From positions 26,938,165-27,002,164 of the forward strand of contig CM070639.1 of the NCBI GenBank assembly GCA_036346255.1: a stretch of 64,000 nucleotides of DNA. Direction: 5' to 3'. The stretch comes from Ampelocalamus luodianensis. Its lineage: Eukaryota > Streptophyta > Magnoliopsida > Poales > Poaceae. Shown piece by piece: positions 55,556 through 64,000 of the stretch; within the stretch, counting starts at the first letter, position 1; each line of letters begins with the position of its first letter. Made by a program: the position numbers and the translations under genes. The notes beneath the pieces were generated by a model that worked only from the letters and a program-made list of their open reading frames with translations, searched no databases and was not told the origin of the DNA.

Positions 55556-56280
55556 CAAAAGCTTGCCTCCGACCTCCCCGCTTAATCATAGCCGCTAAGA
55601 CCACCCCTGCTAGATCTATACCGTAGAGGGTTTTCCGTGTACATTCTAGTCCCAAGACCTCTCGGAGCAATCTCGCCGCAAAGACCTCCGCAGCTTGGCT
55701 CTAGCCGTTGGATCCGCTCGTGAAAGATCTTACGCGCTAGACCTCCTTGAGTCGATCCTAACCGCCTAGGACCACCCCGTTAAATCCTAGCCGCTTAGAC
55801 CTTTCCCCATGCGCAAAAGACCTCCTTGGTCATTTTGCAAAGACAACCCCGCTGCACTTCTTAGGCTCAATCCTAGCTGCTCGCGACCTCCCGGTTTAGA
55901 TCTCGAGCGTTAGATATCCTTTGTAAAATCTTAGTCTCGTGACCTCCTCCGCCGATCCGACTGCTCAGACCTCCCTGCCTAACTGAGTCGCCCGCATTCT
56001 CTCGTTAAAACCTGTCGCGATAGGACCTCCCCAAGTAGATCTTGGCCATCCAAGACCTCCTCTGCTAAATCCCAACCGCTCAGACCTCCTCGCTGATCGA
56101 GACTGCAAAGACCTCCTCCTCGAGATCTAGACCGTGAAGACCTCCTCCGTGAGATCTTAGCCGCCCGCACTTCCCTCCGTAGGATTAGCCTTAGACCTCC
56201 CTAGTGCTCGGGACCTCCGATCTTGATCCGACGGCCACGACTTCTAGGCGCAAGGACCTCCTTTGCGCGTGCGCTGTGCA
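55556..56280. repeat. Degenerate minisatellite with GACCTCC core
   Basis: (A)GACCTCC or close variants occur some 18-20 times, every 25-45 bases, alternating with GATCnnnnCCGC words. The matching place in the 7.1-19.7 kb LTR (about 9400-9700) has only isolated occurrences. Confidence 0.75.
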
Positions 56281-57405
56281 TGCACCGTCGTGGCAAGTGG
56301 ATCTAATTCAACGGTCCGCACTCTCCCAAAGGCGGAAAGAGGTCTTTTGGCGTCAGGTTTCGAGGTCCGTGGTCAGGCGATGAAGGATCGACGCCCACGA
56401 CCTCTCCTTTTCATTCGGGCCATTTATACCTCCCGAGAGCTCAAATTTTCTAAGTCTTTAATGTTTCAAATTTCAAAAATGCATAACTTTGTCATTTTAA
56501 CTCCTTTTGAATAATTCCAGCTTGTTGTAGCTCATGTAGAACGAACTTTAACTGAGAATGGATTTAGCAATCGTTATGTAGCATAAAATGATTTTAACTA
56601 CATGGTCTTTTTAGTGAAAATGGTGGTCTAGATATTCATTGAAAATTTGTAAAATGCATAACTTATTCTCTGTAATTCCAAACTGAGCAAACTAAGTTTT
56701 GTTAAAACCCACTAGGAATGTACTGTAATGTAGAATAGGTCTTCATGTGATCCTTGCCACTGAAATTAGTGATCTACTAGTTTTAGAACTTAGAAAATCA
56801 TAACTAATTCAATTCAACTCCAAATTGTGCAAACTCAGTTTTGCTGTTGTTAGGATGACCTTATCTACCTACCATAAAAATTTCATGTCCCAGATCATTC
56901 TAGAAATTTTCGTCATAAACAATAACCGAAATTAATTTAATTAGGATTTTTTCAGGCTGAGAGAACTTAGTTTAGCCATAACTTTTTCATGCTAAGCCCA
57001 AATGAAGTGATTCTTGTTTCTAAATTGTCTAAAATCAACCTCTAGATGCTGTAGAAATTTCATGGGTTTTGGATGTTCTTTGTTGTTGAGTTCCTTTGGT
57101 GTTCTTCGTTTCATCGCTTTTTATCGCTTTTTCAAGTAGGTTCTCAAGAAAACTTTGAACCTCGAGCACTCCTCCTCAGCAAAGAAGACCAATCTCAGCA
57201 AGGCAAGCAGTTTGATCATGTTAATCCTCGTATTTTTAAGTATTTATATTGTTTACAAAATTCTATGTATGCATTGCTAGTTTGTGTTAAACTATTGTCG
57301 TTAGTTGACCTAGTAGATGCATTTCTTAGGCAAATGATTATTCTCTACTACCGTGAGCCTAGGAAAATTAATTGCTTAGTCATTCTTAGCTCCCTAGAAA
57401 TGGGT

Positions 57406-57425
57406 GTTATCGACTTGTCGATAAC
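57406..57425. repeat. Palindrome GTTATCGACttGTCGATAAC
   Basis: Perfect 9-bp arms with a TT centre, conserved with 1969-1991. Confidence 0.85.
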
Positions 57426-58699
57426 CTTGATCACATAAAACTTATTATGATTTATGATTTCAGCCTTGTGCCTTGTCTACTTATGAAAACTAAAACTCAA
57501 AACAAAATGATTTAGACTTGGGCACAATGGTATGATTGGTGTGCTTTGGGTGTGATCGAATGGTGCCCGAGTCAACAAGGACCGAACATCTTGTTACACT
57601 AAACTAAGCATTGTAGCGCATAACCACACTAGAGGGTATGGGACCTCTCTTGACTTAGTACTTTGGCGTGTATTGGCCCGGTCGCAAGGAGTCGCAGAGG
57701 GATGGTGTTGGGAGCATTGTAGTGTCCGAAAGACTTCACCGTGATGGGATTTCTTATCTTCGGCTTGAAATGTAAGTTTATGGATTTCATCCATACGAGC
57801 GCTCGTAGTTAATGCACAATATTGGAAAGTGTCTCAGAGGACTTAGCCGTACCAAGATACCTTCTAAGTGTGCTTTTGTGGCGTAAAGGCGGTCCGGTGT
57901 GGGTACATTGGTACACCCGCAGATTAAAACTATTCGAATAGCCTCGCCCCAGGTTATGGACACGCTTGGCAAGGTCTTTCAAGAGTTAGACTACAACCTT
58001 TAATTAAAACTTGATGGGTGGTACTAATCGATTCGTATATATTGTGGTGGCTATTGGGATAGTCACTTCCTGTGTGGTTACTTGTATGTACCTTTATTTC
58101 ACTGTTATTTTGACATCAAAACATATTTGCAAACTTGCTTTTAAATGTATTACATTATTACAAATAAAGTTGGCTTTGTGTAAAATGAGACATACAACCT
58201 CCACTTAAATAAGTTTGTATGTAGTTTATGAACAGTCTCTATTCCACACGTCGCCTTGTGAGTACCTTTGTGTACTCGGCTATCTTGCTTAAATGTATTT
58301 GTTGCGAGGAAGAAGGTGAGCTTGAGGGGCCTCACTCGTGAGTTGTGCCGTGGTAGCCTTAGAGGCGCCTAGCTTGGCTTGCCCGGCGGTTGCCTTGTGG
58401 GTTGTGCGCTAACCTGGTCGACTTTTGTTCTAGCCATCTTATGGCACCTTTGCTTCCACACATTCTTGTATATTGTTCTATTTGGCCTATCGGCTTTTGT
58501 AATAACTTTACGTTATGTATGTCGTTGTTGAACTTAGTGATAATGTTGTATGGAAATGATGTATAATTTTGTGATGATGTGCATGTGCTGCAATTCTGGG
58601 AAGCATATGTCCATCGAGGCTTAGAATGTTTAATTAGTAATGCTAAAACCATTTGGAGGTTAAGTGTTACTAGTTAAATATTCCGGGTCCTCACAAAGT

Positions 58700-58711
58700 T
58701 GGTATCGAGCC
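58700..58711 (+). other. Primer-binding site with one-base loss
   Basis: TGGTATCGAGCC compared with TGGTATCAGAGCC. It lies 6 bases after the LTR end. Confidence 0.85.
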
Positions 58712-59349
58712 ACATCGATCAGAGAAACCCCTAGCTTGGTCGCCTTTAGGATATTTTGAAAACCTATGTTAGAGTGTCAAAAAGGTTTATGAAAAGTTAA
58801 GTAAGTTTTCAGACTTTACTCCTTACCTATCTTAGCTTGCTCATCTCACCTTACCCTTGATTAAGTTTTGAAAAAGTGTTCCTCTCTTCCTTTCAAAATC
58901 TAGCTACTTATCGATTGACTTTGGTTTTGGGAGAACCATGATAGTGTAACTTGAAGTGTTGGCTGTTTAGAGTGAAGATTAGAGCCCCGCAGCCTTCAAA
59001 TTTCTGCCAAGGCAGATTTGGACAGCTAGCTTGTAATTAGTATATAGTGTCGATAGTGAGAGGTAAATTCAACTAAAACTTGAGGGAATAAAAGGGTAAG
59101 AAGTGATATGAGTTAGCTAAATACCTAACGCCTATTAGGTGATTATACCGCTTTTTTTAATGTTTAGAGTAGGGTTGAGTTCTAAAATTTTACCTTCATA
59201 ACGATTACTGCTCTTTCTATACGGTTATTCGCTTGGAAGTTGATTTAGTCACTTATGGTCTTATGTTCTCTTATGGTTATTCTTGGGTCATTTTAATCGA
59301 GTTGGATTTCAAAGCTTTTGGGTCTCGAATCAGATCTAACTTATCTCAA
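58712..59349 (+). other. Tekay untranslated leader
   Basis: About 0.64 kb of non-coding sequence between PBS and gag. Confidence 0.6.
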
Positions 59350-60250
59350 TGAAACAGATGGTCGAGGGACCCAGAGTGGTCGGAATCACCGTAGTCCCGA
59401 TGAGGAGCTTCCTCCTCCTCCGACCATGGCGAAGTCTCATACGCATCGAACGCAATCGTCGGAGGACCGCAGGTGTTGGAGGTTATTGCGAGTAACACCT
59501 CCACTCTCCGTGCCTCCGATCCGCAGGAGGTGGCCATCGCCTCGTGGGGACTTGCGGAGTTCCTTCACACGCAGCCTCCCACCTTCTCCCGGCCCGAGGA
59601 TCTCTTGGACACAGACGATCGGCCGCGCCCGTTGAGCGGAAGCTCAACGCTGCTCGCCGCCGAGCAGCGAGGGGGCACTTTCGCATCCCATCGCGGAGGG
59701 TGCGACTCATGGTGGGAGAACTTCTCGCCATGCACGCGCGGACACGTGGTCTCGTGGGAGGAGTTCCGCCGCTTTCCGTCGGGCCCATGTCCCCGCCGCC
59801 GATGAAGTCAAGAAGAAGGAGTTCCTTGCGCCAAACAAGGGCGCAAATTCAGGATCGAGTACCTCCATGAGTTCAACCATCTTGCAGGTATGCTCTCGCC
59901 GAGGTGGCCACCGATGAGGCCAAGGTGAGAAGTTCATGGAGGGCTTGTCTCGAGGAGCTTGAGGACAAGCTCTATTGTGGACTTCCTCGACTTCCGCACC
60001 TTGGTGGACAAGGTCATCGCCGCCGAGCAACAAGGCGCAGGGCGCCGCGAGTCTCGCAAGCGCAAGTGGAGGTCCAATGGGTCCGCACAGCCGCCTCGCT
60101 CGCCTCGTGTTGGGCCCGCACTGGGGCCCGCTTTGGCTTCACCACCGCCGAGGCTTTCGCACCAGCCTCCGCCTCCGCAGTTGTGACTCGCCACGCAGCG
60201 CCGCGATTCAAAGAATAAAGTTGCTCTCGCAACCCCGCGCCGACGCCACC
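59350..60250 (+). pseudogene. Tekay gag, frameshifted
   Basis: Capsid landmarks appear in order: EFLHTQPPTFSRPEDLLDTD near 59548-59610, DSWWENFSP near 59705 and GHVVSWEEFRRF near 59740, EYLHEFNHLAG near 59855, then VDFLDFRTLVDKVIAAEQQ near 59972-60035 and the basic ESRKRKW tail. These are typical Tekay gag motifs (Retrotrans_gag family). Small indels shift the frame at least four times. Confidence 0.85.
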
Positions 60251-60359
60251 GCTTTATTACACAACAAGGGCCACTACGCAGTAGTTGCCCTAAGAAGATC
60301 GAGCGCCCTCGCCCCAATGGAGGACGCGGCAAGGAGTGGTCACCCACCGACGTAAGACC

Positions 60360-60790
60360 CCGGCTTGGGGAGCGCCGAGTCAACCACATCTCGGCCGAGG
60401 AGGCACAGAGGCGCCCGACGTGGTGTTGGGTACGCTTCTGTCAATTTACGCCCCGCTACGCTTTATTTGACTCGAGCTTCGATTCTTTTATTTCGAGGTC
60501 GCTTGTCGTTGATAGTGGTCTCCATCGTGTTCCTTTGGGGTTCCACTACTTATTCGCTCTTCGGGTTCGGAAATGAGAGTCACTCAAGTATGCCGGGATG
60601 TTCCTATCCACATTGAAAGAGTGGGATTCTTGGCAAATCTTATCCTACTCGACTCGGCGCGCCTGGATGTGATTCTGGCATGGATTGGTTGTCCCAACAC
60701 TTGGGGTAAATCGACAGTGCCAGAAGATTGTCTACCTCACCACCCTTTAGGTGAACAGTTGTTTTCACCGCACCGCAAGGGCCACATCTT
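60360..60790 (+). pseudogene. Tekay aspartic protease domain, broken active site
   Basis: RVNHISAEEAQRRP near 60380 precedes the protease. The active-site region near 60465-60500 reads LFDSSFDSFISRS, where D-S-G-A-S-H-S-F-I is usual; the Gly is lost through an indel. VGFLANLILLDSARLDVILA (60621-60690) is the C-terminal protease half. Confidence 0.8.
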
Positions 60791-60799
60791 TATGCCCTG

Positions 60800-61740
60800 A
60801 AGCAAAGCCAAGATTGGAGATTCACGATGTCCCCACTGTGTGTGACTTCGTGGATGTCTTTCCCGAAGACTTGCCCGGAATGCCTCCCGTTCGAGACTTG
60901 GAGTTCATGATAGAGTTGCTGCCCGGTACCGCCCCTATTTGAAAGAGGCCGACGCATGCCTCCCAATGAGTTGGAGGAGTCAAGAAGCAACTAGGTGAGC
61001 TGCAAGAGAAGGGTTTCATCCGTCCTAGCTCATCTCCTTGGGGCTGTCCAGTTATCTTTGTGAAGAAGAAGGATAAGACCTTGCGCATGTGTGTTGACTA
61101 CCGTCCGCTTAATGAAGTGACGGTGAAGAACAAGTATCCCTTGCCCCGTATTGATGATCTTTTGATCGCTTGATCGAGCACGAGTCTTCCAAGATTGACT
61201 TGAGATTGGGCTATCATCAAGTCGATCGAATCGAGGATATTCCAAGACGGCCTTTGCTACTCGTTATGGTCTTTACGATTACAATCGCCATGTCTTTGGT
61301 TTGACCAATGCTCCCGCTTTATTTATGAACCTTATGAACTCTGTATTCATGGAGTATTTGGATAGGTTCGTGGTGGCCTTCATTGATGATATCCTTATCT
61401 ACTCCAAGAGTGAAGAAGAGCATGCCGAGCATCTTAAGCTTGTGTTGCAGTCGCGCAACACCACCGTATGCAAATTCAGCAAGTGTGAGTTCGTTGAAGG
61501 AAGTGGCATTCTTGGGCCATGTTCTTTCAAAGCAGAGGTGTGACCTGGATCCTAACAAGGTCGTGATGTGCTATCTTGGGGTCACCAAGTCGGGCCATCG
61601 ATGTGCGGAGTTTTCTTGGTTTGGCCGGCCACTATCGCCGCTTTATCGAGAATTTCTCCAAGATTGCGAAGCCTATGACCGAATTGCTCAAGAAAGACCG
61701 TAAGTTTGATTGGTCCATCATTGTGATGTGAGTTTTCAGA
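60800..61740 (+). pseudogene. Tekay reverse transcriptase, frameshifted
   Basis: Motifs: VFPEDLPGMPPVRDLEF near 60855, EKGFIRPSSSPWGCPVIFVK near 61008-61070, LRMCVDYRPLNEVTVKNKYP near 61080-61140, and the frame 61301-61543 with MTNAPALFMNLMNSVF and FIDDILIYSKSEEEH (catalytic D-D at about 61385). Separate frames are needed for each part. Confidence 0.9.
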
Positions 61741-61779
61741 ACTCAAGAAGCGGTTGACCTCAGCCCCGTTGCTTGTTCT

Positions 61780-62160
61780 CCCGATATTCACAAGAGTTTT
61801 GATATCTATTGTGATGCTTCTCGCCGTGGTCTTGGTTGTGTTCTTATGCAGAAGGCAAGGTTGTGGCTTGCAAGACGGCAGCTTGAGGCCTCATGAACTC
61901 AACTATCCTACTCATGACTTGGAGTTAGTTGTCGTGGTTCATGCACTCAAGATTTGGCGGCATTATCCGATTGGTAACCATTGTGAGGTGTACTTGACCA
62001 CAAGAGCTTGAAGTACTGCTCACCCACCAGATCCGAACCTCGATAAAGAAGATGGTTGGAATTGATTAAGGACTATGACATGGGCATTCAAGATCATCCA
62101 GTAAGGCCAATGTCGCTATGATGCACTCACCTAAGGTGTATTGCAACATGTTAATGCTCC
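61780..62160 (+). pseudogene. Tekay RNase H domain, frameshifted
   Basis: IYCDASRRGLGCVLMQ near 61804-61850 contains the first catalytic Asp. HELNYPTHDLELVVVVHALK near 61890-61950 includes the conserved Glu. It degrades further toward 62160. Confidence 0.85.
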
Positions 62161-62399
62161 AAGAGCAAAGCAGCCTCTACCCTCATTGCAATTTCAGCGC
62201 CTCAATTTGGGTTTGATCGAGCACGGTTCTCTCGCTACCTTGGTTGTGCAACAACCTTGGTAGACCGAATCAAGACTGCATAGCGCATGCATGTTGGTGT
62301 GAGTCAAATCAAGCGTAACATCAAGAATGGATAGCCAAGTGCTTTTCGTAAGATGAGCATGGCGTTGTATGGTTTGGGCAACGGCCAGTGGTTCCTAAG

Positions 62400-63340
62400 G
62401 TCATGGAGTTGCGGGATTTGATTCTCCGCAAGCCCATGATTCTCCCTTGTCTATCCATCCCGGCTACCAAGATGTATCAGACCTTCGCCAGAGATTCTCG
62501 TGGACCCGAATGAAGCGTGAGATTGCTAAGTTTGTTGCCGAGCGCGACGCGTGTTGTCGTCGGTGAAGGCCGAGCATCGCGCCCAGCAGCCTTCTTCAGC
62601 CTTTGCCGCGCGAGTGGAAATGGGATTCCGCTGGCATGGATTTCATCACCGTTTGCCCCGCCGTCCAAAGGGAATGATGCTATTTGGGTCGATTGACAAA
62701 GTTGACTAAAGTGGCACATTTCCTTCCCACAAGACTCACCTGTGGGGCCTTTAGCTGAACTTTATGTCTCGAGGATTGTGAGTCTTCACTGTACCAAGAC
62801 GATTATTTCCGATCGTGGTGCGCTTACCTCTCGGTTTTGGCATAGTTCCAAGAGGCTATGGGGACCCGCCTTCATTTCAAAGATTTTCATCCCCAAACCG
62901 ATGGTCGACGGAGAGAGTCAACCAAGTGTTGGAAGATATGCTCGTGCTTGCGTTCTTTCCTATGGGAAGAAGTGGAGAAGTGCCTACCATTTGCCGAAGT
63001 TCTCCTACAACAACAATTTTCAAAGTTAGTCTTGGCATGGCACCATTTGAGGCCTTATATGGGAGGAGATGCAGTAACCCCATTGAACTGGTCGAATCGT
63101 GAGAGGCGCTTCGCCCGCATTCGATCAACGAGGCCAAAGTCGTTCGTTGATCCGCGAGCATCCGCGCACGCCACCCGTGCGTAAGAGCTATGCGATCGCC
63201 GCCGCCGTGAGTTGAGCTTTGAGCCCAATGACCTTGTGTATCTCAAAGTCTCACCCTTGAAGGGCCATCACCGCTTTGGCATCAAGGGCAAGTTGGCTCC
63301 TCGCCATGTTGGGCCTTATCGCATCGCCGAGAGAGTTGTG
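62400..63340 (+). pseudogene. Tekay integrase, frameshifted
   Basis: The zinc-binding domain is near 62450-62560 (HPGYQD with one His; the Cys pair region is damaged). Core text includes TIISDRGALTSRFW (second catalytic Asp) near 62793-62835 and HPQTDGR near 62892. The C-terminal part (62907-63340) is duplicated at 54061-54497. Confidence 0.85.
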
Positions 63341-63369
63341 GTCGTGGCATACGATTGGAGCTACCAATG

Positions 63370-63660
63370 CACTTGAGGGTGTGCATGATGTGTTTCATGT
63401 ATCCCACCGAAGAAGTGCCTCTGTCCCAATCGAGGAAACTCCGCTGGAGGTTCTCGATGTGCAAGAGAATTTGACCTACCGCAGCATCCTGTCAGATTCT
63501 TGAGGAATCGACCGAGAACAAGGAACCGTGTCATCAAGTTCCTTAAGGTTCTGGTCAAACCATTCTCAAGATGAGGCAACTTGGGAGTGAGAAGATCGCC
63601 GTGCAGGCGATTATCCATCTTTCTTCTCCGAGTAAACTAATCTCTGGCCGAGATTCTTGT
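63370..63660 (+). pseudogene. Tekay chromodomain at the integrase C-terminus
   Basis: After VFHVSHRR..SVPIEETPLEVL (63385-63450) comes DVQENLTYR (63455), the linker typical of Tekay elements, then remnants of the chromodomain core in a shifted frame near 63540-63600. Chromodomains guide integration into heterochromatin. This one is interrupted by a stop at 63501 and by shifts. Confidence 0.75.
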
Positions 63661-63672
63661 AAGGGGGAGAGT
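63661..63672 (+). other. Polypurine tract
   Basis: AAGGGGGAGAGT immediately before the LTR start. Confidence 0.92.
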
Positions 63673-64000
63673 TGTAACATCCCAAGTTTCAGATTTGTGT
63701 TTCCAATGTAAGAAAATGAGTAGAAATTAATACTTTTTCTTACATCATGTATTTCAGATATACTAAACAATCATTGTACAAGAGTTATGGAAATACGTAG
63801 TCACAAGTCTTTGATCTAAATCTTGATCCTTCAAAAACATTCTTGTTCCGTCTTGTGATAATCTCCGAAATATTTTTCCTAAGTTCTAGGGTTGGTGGTA
63901 CCTCTAAAAATTTCACAATTTTTAGAAATTGTTTGAATATTTTTGAGGTCAACAAACCTATTCAAATTCTCGTCAACCATTGGTCCAAAGACTTGTTAAA
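63673..64000 (+). mobile_element. Start of the Tekay 3' LTR (cut by window end)
   Basis: It starts TGTAACATCCCAAGTTTCAG and aligns with 7120-7445 (TTTTTCTTACATCATGTATT, AAATTTCACAATTTTT.GAAA). It completes the 58.7-63.7 kb element. Confidence 0.9.

Larger units (their letters stand above)
54498..58693 (+). mobile_element. Tekay LTR lacking its first 0.75 kb
   Basis: It begins inside the LTR (GTGAGCCGTTGGATTTAAAA at 54516, equivalent to 7851) and ends GGGTCCTCA at 58693, followed by a PBS. The order of landmarks is as in the 7.1-19.7 kb LTR. It acts as the 5' LTR of the downstream internal region while also being joined to the integrase fragment of a previous element. A GACCTCC-rich minisatellite lies at 55556-56280. 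Confidence 0.85.
58694..63672 (+). mobile_element. Tekay chromovirus internal region (gag-pol-chromodomain)
   Basis: Complete domain order: PBS, gag, protease, RT, RNase H, integrase, chromodomain, PPT, followed by an LTR start. The chromodomain and long LTRs define the Tekay/Del lineage of chromoviruses. Frames break often, on average every 100-250 bases, so no intact polyprotein is predicted. Confidence 0.9.

Noticed and set aside
1..64000. tRNA, rRNA, snoRNA or miRNA genes
   Set aside because: No cloverleaf with A/B boxes or rRNA-like text was recognised by eye; a tRNAscan-SE and Infernal run would be decisive.

Overview
The window looks like repeat-dominated intergenic DNA from a grass (Poaceae) nuclear genome. 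Almost every recognisable piece belongs to a plant LTR-retrotransposon lineage: Tekay/Del-type Ty3-gypsy elements with very long LTRs starting TGTAACATCCC, other Ty3-gypsy elements, Angela/BARE-like copia LTRs starting TGTTGGAGATATGCCC, Sirevirus-like LTRs ending near CACCCCCTCTAGTCG, and a Tork/TAR-type copia. One Mutator-like DNA transposon with a perfect 9-bp target duplication is also present. Only one host gene start is recognised with any assurance: exon 1 of a cystinosin (PQ-loop) homologue near 49.4 kb. No rRNA, tRNA, CRISPR or prokaryotic features were seen. A scaffold gap of exactly 100 N lies at 52001-52100.

Layout. 1-4785: two Tekay-type LTRs in opposite orientation meet at 1531/1532. 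4786-7119: minus-strand LTR/PBS/leader remnants of another LTR element. 7120-19752: a Tekay LTR of about 4.95 kb, split by a complete 7.68-kb Ty3-gypsy element (10969-18644) with TG..CA LTRs, PBS, gag-pol, PPT and 5-bp TSD ATATG. 19753-22102: second part of the minus-strand leader repeat, then a copia-type LTR. 23263-25484: a solo LTR with perfect TSD GAAAC that carries an array of eight small hairpins. 26455-36920: a copia element whose gag is interrupted by a minus-strand solo LTR (28651-32467), itself interrupted by a minus-strand Angela-like solo LTR (29378-30981, TSD ACTTG). 36921-40020: palindrome-rich DNA around a small minus-strand ORF with a GRF-zinc-finger-like stretch, a TATA box and upstream tandem repeats. 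40021-42970: 5' half of an Angela-like copia cut off inside gag. 43664-46100: Sirevirus 3' LTR and 3' non-coding region on the minus strand. 46833-48058: Mutator-like element. 48536-49532: a possible minus-strand first exon and, divergently, cystinosin exon 1. 50962-52000: 3' end of another copia on the minus strand, running into the gap. 52101-64000: a minus-strand LTR piece, an RNase H-like (RVT_3) pseudogene piece, then a Tekay chromovirus array (integrase fragment - truncated LTR - complete but frameshifted gag-pol-chromodomain region - start of the next LTR).

No operon-like cooperation between genes is visible; the organising principle is nested insertion, LTR recombination and internal deletion. 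Even structurally young elements have many frameshifts, so either decay or base-level assembly errors (small indels) must be kept in mind for every coding call. Nothing here can be called a new biological system with confidence. The most unusual structures are the hairpin array in the 23-25 kb LTR, which is mirrored in form but not in sequence by the related 28.6-32.5 kb LTR, and the GRF-like antisense ORF module at 37-39.7 kb.
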